DNA of 64,000 bases from RH-AL1 sp965198495 (lineage in GTDB: Bacteria > Pseudomonadota > Alphaproteobacteria > Rhizobiales > Beijerinckiaceae). Under the pieces are notes generated by a model. The model was not told where the DNA came from. It searched no databases and worked only from the letters and a program-made list of their open reading frames with translations. The position numbers and the translations under genes were made by a program. Below, piece after piece: positions 1 to 8,682 of this stretch (positions within the stretch are counted from its first letter, which is position 1; the number at the start of each line of letters is the position of its first letter). The DNA is taken from positions 434,001 through 498,000 of the forward strand of contig CBDAPL010000001.1 in the NCBI GenBank assembly GCA_965198495.1. Reading direction: 5' to 3'.

Positions 1-886
1 CCCGCGCCTGCGTGGTGAAAGGGGAAAGCCGATCATCGAAACCGATCGGCGTGGCGATACCGTCCGCCGCGTCGGTGATCGTGACGACGCCGCCGGGCGT
101 CTGCCCCATCGTATCCGTCGCCACGATCTGTCCGCGCGTCCCGACGATCTCCAGCCGGCGTCGCGGCAGGGTCTCCGGCGTGTTGTAGCTGTTGTGAAGG
201 CTGACGAGGACGCCCGACGCGGTCTTGCCGACGAGCATGCCGCCATCCTCGACGGCGTAGTCCTGCACGCGGGTCTGCGTCAGCCCCACGAGCTCGACGA
301 TCGGCTCGCCCAGGAGCGCGTCGACGAGATCGAGGCCGTGCGGCGCGAGATCCATGATGGCGCCGCCGCCGGCCTGGCGCGCGTCGATGCGCCAATTCGG
401 ACTCGCGTCTTCGCTCGCCGACCAGTCGCGCCCGAGCCAGCAGCCGTAGACGATCCGCACCGACGCGACACGGCCGATCCGGCCATCCGCGATCGCCCGG
501 CGGACCGCCGCATGCGCGGGGTGGAAGCGCTGGTCGAAGGCGCTGCCGAACAGAACGTTTTCGCGCGCGCAGGCGGCCACCATCGCTTCCGCGTCGGCGA
601 TCGTCGCGGCCAGCGGCTTCTCGCAGAGCACCGGCACGCCTGCGACGGCGCAAGCCTCCACGGCGGCGCGGTGGCGATGGTTTGGCGTCGCCACGTAGAC
701 GGTGTCGGGGCGCCGATCGAGCAAGCCGCCGAGCTCGGGCGAAGTCGCGAGGCCGCGCGCCGCCGCCGCCGCGCGCGCTCCGCCGTCCGGGTCGCAGACC
801 GCGACGACCTCGTCATCGGCCGCCATGATGCCCGGCAGCATGTAGTCGCGCGCGACCCAGCCGAAGCCGACGATGCCCCAACGCAT
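1..886 (-). CDS. Gfo/Idh/MocA family NAD(P)-dependent oxidoreductase (partial, C-terminus off the left edge)
   Basis: Translating the minus strand from the ATG at 886 gives an open frame of about 295 codons with no stop before the window edge. It opens with a Rossmann fold (MRWGIVGFGWVARDYMLPG) followed by VYVATPNHRH and the signature VLCEKPLA. The conserved GGGAIMDLAPHGLDLVDALL stretch, carrying the family's catalytic-type Asp/His residues, follows at about residues 185-205. This family oxidises or reduces sugar, inositol or related polyol substrates with NAD(P). The ATG overlaps the stop of the upstream methyltransferase in an ATGA junction, so the two are translationally coupled. Placement behind inositol-3-phosphate synthase hints at an inositol or sugar derivative as substrate, but that is inference. 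The family call is firm; the substrate is unknown. Confidence 0.85.
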   Translation of the reverse strand, partial: MRWGIVGFGWVARDYMLPGIMAADDEVVAVCDPDGGARAAAAARGLATSPELGGLLDRRPDTVYVATPNHRHRAAVEACAVAGVPVLCEKPLAATIADAEAMVAACARENVLFGSAFDQRFHPAHAAVRRAIADGRIGRVASVRIVYGCWLGRDWSASEDASPNWRIDARQAGGGAIMDLAPHGLDLVDALLGEPIVELVGLTQTRVQDYAVEDGGMLVGKTASGVLVSLHNSYNTPETLPRRRLEIVGTRGQIVATDTMGQTPGGVVTITDAADGIATPIGFDDRLSPFTTQAR

Positions 887-2032
887 CACCAGCGCTCCGG
901 CAGATCGACCAGTTCCCGCGATCGGGCGCTCGTTTCGGTCTCGGGCGTGCGTCGCGTTCGTTTCGGCGCTGTCGAACGCGCGGGGAAGGTCGCAAGCGAG
1001 GCGTATTCGCTGCGATACCGATCGGAGGGCCAGACGATGTCGTCGGTTTCGCCATACAACGGGTTCTTGACGAGCGACGCGCCGGCTGGCGGCAGCGCCA
1101 GTCCCGCGAGCACGGCGCGCGGCGGGTGCGCATCGCCCTCGACGAGGGAGAAGGCCTCGACGGCGTCGAGCGCCGGCAGCGCCTGCGGGCGGGGCGAACG
1201 CGCTTGCGCGAGCGCCAGGGTCAGCTCGGCATCGTCGTAGGCCACGGCGCGCGGAAAAAGCGCGGCGACAGCCTCGGCGCTCATGGCGGCGCCGGCTGAA
1301 TGATTAGGAAAGCCACTGTTATGGACATGCGCCACGGCCAGCAGCCCGTCATCGGCGGTCGCCGCGCGCAACGCCGCCGCGACCGCCGCCTTCGGCTCGA
1401 GGAAATAGAAGGCGTCGTGGCAGAGCACGAGGCCGTGCCGTCGCCCGGCCACGGGCCAGGGCGAGGCGGCATCGAAACATACGAGCTCGACGTCCGGGCC
1501 GACGATCCAGTGGCGCGCCAGCCACAATTTGGCGAAGACCACGTCGCCGCCGGAGCAGGGCACGCCGCGCCGCGAGAGCTCGCGGAGGTAGGGCCCGGTG
1601 CCGCAGGCGAGCTCGAAGACGCGGTCCGGCTCGGCCCAATGCGCCTCGAGCAAGGCAAGGCCGGCAAGGTAGGTCGGATCGCTCCAGCGGTGCGCGAGAT
1701 AGTCGCCGACGCGGCCGAAGCCGAGGTGGTCCATGGCGGCGCGAAAGGTCAGTGTCTTGTAGTCGCGCACCAGAAGAGAGAGCCGCGCGGGGTCGGCGGA
1801 AGGCCCCGGCCACCAGTCGTCCTGGTCGGCGAGCAGCACGGCCAGTCCCGCCTCGGGTCGCCCGGCGTCGAGGTGGTCGAGAGACGCCGTAACCGAGCGC
1901 CGCCCTGTTGGTGCGCAGGTAGGCGATATCGTCGATCACCGGCCAGCGTTCGCCCGCGCCGTCGGCGAGCGAGTGCGGCGTGTCGGCGGCGAGCGGCCGT
2001 CCCGAGATCGGCGAAAGCAGCGGCGCGCTCAA
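886..2032 (-). pseudogene. Class I SAM-dependent methyltransferase with Trm112-like N-terminus, apparent frameshift
   Basis: The methyltransferase core is open from a GTG at 1839 to the stop at 886. It contains the SAM motif VFELACGTGPYLRELS and a later LVLCHDAFYFLEP segment. The N-terminal part lies in a different frame: starting at TTG 2032 it reads LSAPLLSPISGRPLAAD, then WPVIDDIAYLRTNRAAL, which resembles the Trm112-like leader often fused to such enzymes but without its cysteines. Removing one base near 1893-1894 joins RTNRAAL to VTASLDHLDAGRPEAGLAVL and then LLADQDDWW, giving one protein of about 381 residues. The TTG overlaps the stop of the preceding HD gene (TTGA). Either one base was wrongly inserted in the assembly or the gene is recently broken. 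The substrate is unknown. The neighbours suggest a small-molecule pathway. Confidence 0.7.
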
Positions 2033-2949
2033 GGCAGGCCCATCTCGGCGAGGACGCGGTCGTGAAAGGCCTTCACGGGACCGTCGTGCACCAGCCCCAT
2101 GTCGTCGAGGACCATCGCCATCGTCACGGAGGCGCCGCGCAGGTGCTGCGCCATCTGCATGACGCGATCGATGACGTCGGCGGCGTGGAAGGCGCGGCCC
2201 TCCGGCGTGTCGGCGTCCTTCAAGATGGCGCGCGCCGCCTCGACGCGGGCGCGGACGACCGGAGGCAGCTGTTCGAGCGCGTCGCGCGTGGCTTGGGCGC
2301 AGGCGGCCTCGAGATGATCGCCGAGCAGCATCTCGCCGGTGAAGCCGCTGTCGGGCATGATCGCGTTGTGGAGGTGGTGCGCCAGGGCGGCGACGAAGAC
2401 CGTGACCGGATCCGCGCCGTAGACCGGCGCCAGGAGCACACCGAACACCGCGACGGCCCAGCAATGTTCGGCGTGGCTCTCCGGCGGCTCCAGCATGAGC
2501 CGAGGCCTGCCCGGGCATGTCGCGCCCGCGCGGGGTTGAGCGGCGAGCAGCCCGACGAAGTCCGGAATGCCGTCGGTCCGCGGCGATGCGGTCGTGATCG
2601 CCCCGCGCAGGTCCGTCCGCGACATATTGTCGGCGCCGCGTTCGACCTCGTCGAACCCGCGCCGAAGGATCGCCGAGGCGGCGTCCGGCGCGAGGCCCAG
2701 TTCTCGAAGCTTCCCTCCGTCGAGATCTCCGAGACGCGCGGCGCAAAGCGCCCGCGAGACGGTCGCCAGCATGACGTCGCGCGGATCATCGAGTGCGCTC
2801 AGTCCGGACCAGGCCGACGCGAAGCCGCGTTCGGCGATCGATCCTTTCCGGCCAGCCGAACGCACCCTCTTGAGATCGCTCAGCTCCTCGAACAGCCCGC
2901 GCAGAGAGGCCGGCGCCCGCGCGAAACCGAGCGCGAGCGAACCGCTCAA
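2029..2949 (-). CDS. HD-domain protein
   Basis: The protein has about 306 residues. Its C-terminal half resembles HD-type metal-dependent phosphohydrolases, with SHAEHCW, then VAALAHHLHNAIMPDSGF and a later FHAADVIDR. The canonical His-Asp pair reads His-His, so metal binding may be non-standard. The N-terminal half is helical with no motif I recognise. The chosen start is TTG at 2949, because it overlaps the stop of the inositol-3-phosphate synthase gene (TTGA) and GGAAAC lies about 8 nt upstream. The longer in-frame extension to 3120 would run deep inside that neighbour and has no protein-like character. It is coupled both to the gene before and to the methyltransferase after it, implying a shared pathway. 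Its reaction is not known. Confidence 0.75.
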   Translation of the reverse strand: MSGSLALGFARAPASLRGLFEELSDLKRVRSAGRKGSIAERGFASAWSGLSALDDPRDVMLATVSRALCAARLGDLDGGKLRELGLAPDAASAILRRGFDEVERGADNMSRTDLRGAITTASPRTDGIPDFVGLLAAQPRAGATCPGRPRLMLEPPESHAEHCWAVAVFGVLLAPVYGADPVTVFVAALAHHLHNAIMPDSGFTGEMLLGDHLEAACAQATRDALEQLPPVVRARVEAARAILKDADTPEGRAFHAADVIDRVMQMAQHLRGASVTMAMVLDDMGLVHDGPVKAFHDRVLAEMGLP

Positions 2950-4181
2950 GCGGCCGTTTCCTTGCCGGTGTCGACGCCGAGCCACTCGAAGAGCGCCGTC
3001 TGCTGCTTGTGGAAGGCGTGTTCGGGCGCGTGGCCGTTGGCGACCATGGGTGCCTTGAAGAACACGCCCATCTGTTCCTGCACGCCGCCATGGCCGCGCC
3101 GGTCGGCGAGGCCGAGACATCGCGCGATCTCGATCGTCAGCGGTGCCGCCAGGATGGAATCCTTGCAGAGGAAGTTGACCTTGATCTGCATGCGCTGGCC
3201 CATGAAGCCGGTGACGTCGATATTGTCCCAGGCCTCCTTGTCGTCCCCGCGCGGACGGTAATAGCGAATGTCGATGATATGGTCCTCGACGGGGTAGCCG
3301 AGCATCTCGTCGAGCACTCGCTTCTTCGTGTCGACCTTCGACTTCAGCGACTCGGGATTGTCCAATGCCAAACCATCGCGGTTCCCGAGAATGTTGGTGG
3401 AAAACCAGCCGTCCACGTGCAGCGCGCGCTGGCGCAACGCGGGCGCGATCACCGTTTTCATGAACGTCTGTCCGGTCTTGCCGTCCTTGCCGGCGACGGC
3501 CACGTTGCGCTCGCGGGCGAACTGCATCAGCGGCTTGGCGTCGGCGGCCATCGACGGCGTGAAATTGGCGTAGGGATTGCCGTTCTTGATCGCCGCGTAA
3601 GCGTAGAGCATGGCGGGACCGATCGTCGGGTCGGATTCGTCGAGACCCTTCTCGAAGGCGCTCAGGCTCTGCAGCGCGGGTGCCGACAGGTCCGGGTAGC
3701 GTTCGGTGGAGGCGAGGTTGACCATGACGACACGGTCGACGCCGCTATCGCGCTTGAAACGCGCGAGATCGTCGGCGATGCGCTCGACGGCCGCGCGATG
3801 GCTCGCGGCGGCGAACTTGTTCTCACCGTCGACATTCTTGCAGAAGCTCGACGAACCGACCGCGGCCATCGGGCGAATGCCGGCCAGGCCGTTGGCGGCG
3901 TCGCGGATCTGTTCGCCGCCGAGCACGCCATGTTTCTCCGCCGCCGTGCCGAGGTCGTCGCCGTTGACGTCCCAGCCGGCGAAGACCAGGTCGCGGTAGT
4001 CCGGGAGGCCGGGCACCGCCAGTTCCGCGAGCGGCAGACCGGTCCGGTCGTTCTTGCCGGCCTTGATCAATTCGATGCCGGCGATCGCCGTCGTCGCGAC
4101 CGCTCCGCCCATGCCGACCACAGCCACGCCGATCCGCTCGCGCCTGGCGGCCGTTGGTCGAATGTTGGAATTACCTGGCAT
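2946..4181 (-). CDS. ino1: Inositol-3-phosphate synthase (myo-inositol-1-phosphate synthase)
   Basis: This enzyme converts glucose 6-phosphate to 1L-myo-inositol 3-phosphate with internally recycled NAD+. Evidence is the Gly-rich dinucleotide loop VAVVGMGGAVATTAIAG near the N-terminus, NGNPYANFTPS, VAGKDGKTGQTFMKT with the catalytic lysines, and DGWFSTNILGN, with an overall length near 411 residues. ATG 4181 is preferred over GTG 4196 because GAGGAAAG lies just upstream of it and would overlap the GTG. It is the first gene of a four-gene coupled run with the HD protein, the methyltransferase and the Gfo/Idh oxidoreductase. Free inositol synthesis is uncommon in this group, so the product may feed a specialised inositol-containing metabolite or lipid; that part is inference. 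Confidence 0.93.
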   Translation of the reverse strand: MPGNSNIRPTAARRERIGVAVVGMGGAVATTAIAGIELIKAGKNDRTGLPLAELAVPGLPDYRDLVFAGWDVNGDDLGTAAEKHGVLGGEQIRDAANGLAGIRPMAAVGSSSFCKNVDGENKFAAASHRAAVERIADDLARFKRDSGVDRVVMVNLASTERYPDLSAPALQSLSAFEKGLDESDPTIGPAMLYAYAAIKNGNPYANFTPSMAADAKPLMQFARERNVAVAGKDGKTGQTFMKTVIAPALRQRALHVDGWFSTNILGNRDGLALDNPESLKSKVDTKKRVLDEMLGYPVEDHIIDIRYYRPRGDDKEAWDNIDVTGFMGQRMQIKVNFLCKDSILAAPLTIEIARCLGLADRRGHGGVQEQMGVFFKAPMVANGHAPEHAFHKQQTALFEWLGVDTGKETAA

Positions 4182-4317
4182 CACGTCTTTCCTCACTTCA
4201 GGGCCCGCGACCTAACACCCGCGAGCCCAGCGTTACCCTGTGACAAAAGTTCCGCGACCATCCAACCGACGGCGCCGAGCATAATCCGTAACGAAGCTAC
4301 GCTGCGCTGACGGACGA

Positions 4318-5199
4318 CTAGAGCATCGGCATGCCGCCGGTCACCGGCACGAGGGCGCCACTCATGTAGCTGCCCTGGTCGGACGCGAGCAGCACGTAGG
4401 CCGGCGCGAGTTCGGCCGGCTGTCCGGCGCGGCCGAGCGGCGTCTTGGCGCCGAGGCTCTCGATCTGCTCGGGACCCTTCACGATCGGCTGGATCGGCGT
4501 CCAGATCGGCCCCGGCGCCACGCAATTCACCCTGATGCCCTGCGGCGCCAGCAGGTTCGACAGCGCGATCGTGAAACTCGCGATCGCGCCCTTCGTGGCG
4601 GCGTAGATCAGCATCGACTTGTCCGCCACCTTGGCCTGGACGCTGGTGGTGTTGACGATGGTGGCGCCGGGCTTCATGTGCGGCACCGCGGCCTGGCAGA
4701 GGTGGTACATGGCGAAGACGTTGGCCCGGAAGGCGCCGTCGAGATCCTCGAGGTTGATGTCGGCGAGGTCTTCGTTCACCACCTGAGCGGCGGCGTTGTT
4801 GATGAGGATGTCGATGCCGCCGAGCTGCGCGACCGTCTGCGCGACGAGCTCGCGGCAATGCGCCCGATCGCGGATGTCGCCCGGCAGAAGCACGGCGCGG
4901 CGGCCGGCCTTGACGATCCAGGCGGCGGTGTCCTCCGCGTCACTCTGTTCCACGTCGAGGTAGGAGATCGCCACGTCGGCACCTTCGCGCGCGAAGGCGA
5001 TCGCCACCGCGCGGCCGATGCCGGAGTCGCCGCCGGTGATCAGCGCCCTACGGCCGCTCAGCAGCCCCTTGCCGACGTAGCTCGCCTCGCCATGGTCCGG
5101 CGCCGGCGACATCTTTGATGTGAGGCCTGGGCGCGGCTGCTGCTGCTCGCCCGGCATCGCGGAGGGCTTGGGTCCGGCTTCGCGGGGATCGCTGAGCAT
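4318..5199 (-). CDS. SDR family oxidoreductase (YghA-like general-stress type)
   Basis: A classical short-chain dehydrogenase of about 293 residues. The cofactor loop ALITGGDSGIGRAVAIAFA sits after an N-terminal extension of some 50 residues containing KMSPAPDHGEASYVGKG-like sequence, as in the YghA/stress-type subgroup. Further motifs are ILINNAAAQ, IVNTTSVQA and the catalytic Tyr-Lys pair in IYAATKGAIASF, ending in VTGGMPML. ATG 5199 is chosen. An AAGGAGA site stands about 10 nt upstream, and the longer frame to 5241 reads back across that site. It stands alone on this strand, divergent from the next SDR. The substrate is unknown; members of this subgroup are often stress-induced aldehyde or ketone reductases. 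Confidence 0.88.
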   Translation of the reverse strand: MLSDPREAGPKPSAMPGEQQQPRPGLTSKMSPAPDHGEASYVGKGLLSGRRALITGGDSGIGRAVAIAFAREGADVAISYLDVEQSDAEDTAAWIVKAGRRAVLLPGDIRDRAHCRELVAQTVAQLGGIDILINNAAAQVVNEDLADINLEDLDGAFRANVFAMYHLCQAAVPHMKPGATIVNTTSVQAKVADKSMLIYAATKGAIASFTIALSNLLAPQGIRVNCVAPGPIWTPIQPIVKGPEQIESLGAKTPLGRAGQPAELAPAYVLLASDQGSYMSGALVPVTGGMPML

Positions 5200-5386
5200 G
5201 GCAATGAGGTCTCCTTGCAGAAAGCCGGGGCGATGGCGCACCGTGCCAGCAGCGATATGGCGCGCCTGCCGGTCTCGTCACCGGTGCCAAAATGTAGCGC
5301 CGGTCGGCGCGGCGCTTTGGCAGGCGTCGTTGCGGCGGCTCAAGCGTTGCGCAAGTGGAACGCGTACAAACCAGGGAGCAGGCGCG

Positions 5387-6313
5387 ATGGCGTGGGCGAT
5401 TACGGACATGCCGCCGCAGACCGGGCGCGTCGCGTTGGTGACGGGAACGGGCGGGCTCGGCTTCGAGGTCGCGAAGGCGCTGGCCGGTGCCGGCGCCCAC
5501 GTTCTCCTCGCCGGCCGCAGCGCCGACAAGGGGCGCGCGTCGATCGCCGCCATCTTGGCCGCCCATCCGAACGCGACGATCGCGTTCGAGATGCTCGATC
5601 TCGCCGATCTGCGCAGCGTCCGGGCCTGCGGCGAGCGCCTTCGCGAGCGTGATCAGACGCTCGACATCCTGGTGAACAACGCCGGCGTCATGGCGCCGCC
5701 CCGCCGCAACCTCACGAGCGACGGTTTCGAGCTGCAGTTCGGCACCAATTATCTCGGGCATTTCGCGCTGACGGCATACCTCCTGCCGCTGCTCCGGCGC
5801 GGCCGGGACGCGCGCGTCGTCGGGCAGAGCAGCCTCGCCCATCACGGCGCCGCCATCTATTTCGACGATCCGGCCTTCCAGCGACGCTATTCGCCCTGGC
5901 AGGCCTACGGCCAATCGAAGCTCGCCGTCCTGATGTTCGCGCTCGAGCTGCAGCGCCGGAGCGACGCGGCCGGCTGGGGCCTCGAGAGCATCGCCGTCCA
6001 TCCCGGTTTCGCGCGCACCGCGCTCATCGCCAACGGGCCGGGCGAGAACGTGATCCTATCGACGGCGAGCCGCGTGCTGCGCCCTGTGGGCCAGTCCGCC
6101 GCCGCCGGCGCCCTGCCGACCTTGTTCGCGGCGACATCGCGCGATGCGGTCGGCGGCGGCTATTACGGGCCGGACGGCGTCATGGAGGTCAGGGGCGAGG
6201 TCGCCGCGGCGCGCATCGCGCGGCAGGCGCGCAACGCCGATGCCGCGCGCCGACTATGGTCCATGTCGGAGCGACTGACCGGCGTCTCCTTCGAGGCGCT
6301 GGAGCCGGCGTGA
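5387..6313 (+). CDS. SDR family oxidoreductase (retinol dehydrogenase-like)
   Basis: A 308-residue short-chain dehydrogenase. It shows the cofactor loop ALVTGTGGLGFEVAKALA, ILVNNAGVMAPP and FGTNYLGHFALTAYLLPLL, which is characteristic of the retinol-dehydrogenase/WWOX-like subgroup. The catalytic pair is in YGQSKLAVLMFA, followed by IAVHPGFARTAL. The glycine-rich loop lacks the usual third glycine spacing (TGTGGLG rather than TGxxxGIG), a mild deviation. The start is ATG 5387 with GGGAG upstream. It is divergent from the SDR at 4318-5199 and convergent with ubiG. The substrate is unknown; a second relative with the same FGTNHLGHF motif lies at 16664-17569. Confidence 0.87.
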   Translation: MAWAITDMPPQTGRVALVTGTGGLGFEVAKALAGAGAHVLLAGRSADKGRASIAAILAAHPNATIAFEMLDLADLRSVRACGERLRERDQTLDILVNNAGVMAPPRRNLTSDGFELQFGTNYLGHFALTAYLLPLLRRGRDARVVGQSSLAHHGAAIYFDDPAFQRRYSPWQAYGQSKLAVLMFALELQRRSDAAGWGLESIAVHPGFARTALIANGPGENVILSTASRVLRPVGQSAAAGALPTLFAATSRDAVGGGYYGPDGVMEVRGEVAAARIARQARNADAARRLWSMSERLTGVSFEALEPA

Positions 6314-6335
6314 TCCTCGGTACGCGCCTCGCGCC

Positions 6336-7097
6336 TCAGCCGGCGGGACGCTGGCTCGCGACCATGTAGTTGCAGCCCATGTCCTTGGACAGCGACCAGC
6401 GGTCCCGCAGCAGATTGTAGGTCACGCCCGCCTCGTCGAGCGCGACGAGACCGTTGCGCGTCATCGCCGCCATGAACTCGGCGGGCGTGACGAACTGGTT
6501 CCAGTTGTGCGTGCCGCGCGGCAACCAGCGCAGCACGTATTCCGCGCCGACGATGACCAGGGCGTAGCCTTTCAAGGTACGATTGATCGTGGCGCCGATC
6601 ATCAGGCCGCCCGGTTTCACCATCGAGGCGGCGTCGCGCAGGAAGCCCGGCACGTCCTTGACGTGCTCCACCACCTCCATGACGAGCACGGCGTCGAAGC
6701 GCTCCCCGGCCTTGGCGAGCGTCTCGACGGTCGTGCATCGATAGTCGATCGGCAGGCGGCTCTTTTCCGCGTGACGTGCCGATGCCGCGATGTTGTTGGG
6801 CGCCGGGTCGACGCCGACCATCTCCGCCCCAAGACGCGCCAGACTCTCCGAGAGGATCCCGCCGCCGCAACCGACATCGAGGACGCGGAAGCCGGCGAGC
6901 GGCCTGTCCGACGTATTGGCCGCGCCCGCGGGCCGCGCCACCTCGCGGGTGAGAAGGTCGGTGATCCAGGCGACGCGTACCGGATTGAACTTGTGCAGGG
7001 CGCCCATCGGCCCCTTGGGATCCCACCATTCGTCGCCGAGCTTGTCGTATTTGGCGAGATCGACATCGTCGATCGTCGTGCGCGCGAAGTCGGTCAT
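6336..7097 (-). CDS. ubiG: Bifunctional 2-polyprenyl-6-hydroxyphenol methylase / 3-demethylubiquinol 3-O-methyltransferase
   Basis: UbiG performs both O-methylations of ubiquinone biosynthesis at the inner membrane using SAM. The 253-residue product carries motif I (FRVLDVGCGGGILSESLA), post-I GVDPAPNNI, VLVMEVVEHVKD, and the UbiG-specific GAEYVLRWLPRGTHNWNQF segment thought to contact the membrane. Length and order match the family. It is divergent from lysC, an arrangement common in Hyphomicrobiales. The start is ATG 7097, and no strong ribosome site is visible. The identification is very secure. Confidence 0.95.
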   Translation of the reverse strand: MTDFARTTIDDVDLAKYDKLGDEWWDPKGPMGALHKFNPVRVAWITDLLTREVARPAGAANTSDRPLAGFRVLDVGCGGGILSESLARLGAEMVGVDPAPNNIAASARHAEKSRLPIDYRCTTVETLAKAGERFDAVLVMEVVEHVKDVPGFLRDAASMVKPGGLMIGATINRTLKGYALVIVGAEYVLRWLPRGTHNWNQFVTPAEFMAAMTRNGLVALDEAGVTYNLLRDRWSLSKDMGCNYMVASQRPAG

Positions 7098-7267
7098 GGT
7101 TGGCCCGTCATCTCGAAAGTCCTAGCGTTAACCGCGGCGATGGCCGCGAAGCCGGCCTGCATTGACGCGGCGCACCCGCCCCGCCATGAATGCGCGCCGT
7201 TTGCTGGCGTCCCAAACGCGGACGACGTCTTCACAATTCGCAACGCCCGACAGAGTTCTCACCCCGC

Positions 7268-8503
7268 ATGGCCCGTCTCGTCATGAAGTTCGGCGGCACC
7301 TCCGTCGCCGATCTCGACCGCATCCGCAACGTCGCCCGCCACGTGAAGCGCGAGGTCGACGCCGGCCACGAGGTGGCGGTCGTCGTCTCGGCGATGTCGG
7401 GCAAGACCAACGAGCTCGTCGCCTGGGTCAAGGACGCCTCGAGCCTCTACGACGCGCGCGAATACGATGCCGTCGTCGCCTCCGGCGAGCAGGTCACGGC
7501 CGGCCTGCTGGCGATCGCGTTGCAGAAGGAAGGCATCGCCGCCCGATCCTGGCAGGGCTGGCAGGTGCCGATCCAGACCTCCGACGCGCACGGCGTCGCC
7601 CGCATCGAGGCGATCGACGGCGCCGCGATCATCGAGGGGTTCACCGCCCGCCGCGAGGTCGCCGTCCTGGCCGGCTTCCAGGGCGTTCACGCGCCGACAG
7701 GCCGCATCGCGACGCTCGGGCGCGGCGGCTCGGACACGTCCGCCGTGGCGATCGCCGCCGCGATCAAGGCCGACCGCTGCGACATCTACACCGATGTCGA
7801 CGGCGTCTACACGACCGATCCGCGCATCGTGCCGAAGGCTAGACGGCTCGACCGCATCGCCTTCGAGGAGATGCTGGAGATGGCCTCGCTCGGCGCCAAG
7901 GTGCTGCAGGTCCGCTCGGTCGAGCTCGCGATGGTGCACCAGGTGCCGACGTTCGTGCGCTCCAGCTTCGACGACCCGGACGATCCCAAACCCGGCACGC
8001 TCATCTGTGGAGAGGACGATATCGTGGAACAGCAAGTCGTGACCGGCATCGCCTTCTCGCGCGACGAGGCGCAGATCACCCTGCGCAAGCTCAAGGACGC
8101 GCCGGGCGTCGCCGCCGGCGTCTTCATCCCGCTCGCCGACGCCAACATCAACGTCGACATGATCATCCAGGTCACGTCGGACGATTTCAAGCACACCGAC
8201 ATGACCTTCACCACGACGACGGCCGATTTCGACCGCGCCTGCGCCCTGCTCGAGGGCGCCAAGGACAGGATCGGCTACCAGACCTTGGAAGGCTCGACCG
8301 ACGTCGTGAAGGTCTCGGCGATCGGCGTGGGCATGCGCTCGCATGCCGGCGTCGCCGCCACCGCCTTCAAGGCCCTCTCCGACAAGGGCATCAACATCCG
8401 CGCGATCACCACCTCGGAGATCAAGTTCTCGGTGCTGATCGACTCCGCCTATACCGAACTCGCCGTGCGCACCCTGCACACGCTGTACGGTCTCGACAGG
8501 TAA
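7268..8503 (+). CDS. lysC: Aspartate kinase
   Basis: This enzyme phosphorylates L-aspartate in the first step towards lysine, threonine and methionine. At 411 residues it has the length of the class with two C-terminal ACT regulatory domains. It begins MARLVMKFGGTSVADLDRI with the Lys-Phe-Gly-Gly nucleotide motif. GRGGSDTSAVAIAAAIKAD and YTDVDGVYTTDPRIV follow. ACT-domain segments appear after residue 265 (ITLRKLKDAPGVAAGVF and SHAGVAATAFKALSDKGIN). ATG 7268 is chosen; the frame is open further upstream but that part is not family-like. It is monocistronic and divergent from ubiG. Feedback inhibition by lysine and/or threonine is expected from the ACT pair. Confidence 0.95.
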   Translation: MARLVMKFGGTSVADLDRIRNVARHVKREVDAGHEVAVVVSAMSGKTNELVAWVKDASSLYDAREYDAVVASGEQVTAGLLAIALQKEGIAARSWQGWQVPIQTSDAHGVARIEAIDGAAIIEGFTARREVAVLAGFQGVHAPTGRIATLGRGGSDTSAVAIAAAIKADRCDIYTDVDGVYTTDPRIVPKARRLDRIAFEEMLEMASLGAKVLQVRSVELAMVHQVPTFVRSSFDDPDDPKPGTLICGEDDIVEQQVVTGIAFSRDEAQITLRKLKDAPGVAAGVFIPLADANINVDMIIQVTSDDFKHTDMTFTTTTADFDRACALLEGAKDRIGYQTLEGSTDVVKVSAIGVGMRSHAGVAATAFKALSDKGINIRAITTSEIKFSVLIDSAYTELAVRTLHTLYGLDR

Positions 8504-8581
8504 TCTCGATCACTCCCGCACCGTCTTATGACGCTTGCTCGTTTCGTACGGCGTTCCATCGCATCGCCGGGAGCGTTCGAC

Positions 8582-8597
8582 CGGCCCGGCTCTTGCT
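8582..8597 (+). promoter_or_regulatory. Sigma-54 (RpoN) promoter for glnK-amtB
   Basis: The stretch cGGcccGgctcTTGCt fits the -24/-12 consensus TGGCACG-N4-TTGCW. The invariant GG is at 8583-8584 and GC at 8595-8596, with exactly 10 nt between them. A transcription start would fall near 8608, about 75 nt before glnK. RpoN/NtrC control of glnK-amtB is the established arrangement in proteobacteria, which supports the call. No convincing NtrC site was found by eye. Confidence 0.75.
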
Positions 8598-8682
8598 TTC
8601 GCCGTGAAGTTCCGGTTCGCCCCGCCCGAAGCGCGTAGACGCGGGGGAGAAGGTTTATGGCGTTCTTTGGGGGGGACCGACG

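Noticed and set aside
4260..4317. Possible third copy of the CGTCATTCC-type repeat between the inositol synthase and the SDR
   Set aside because: It shares only a short GAAGCTACGCTGCGC-like stretch and lacks the inverted ends.
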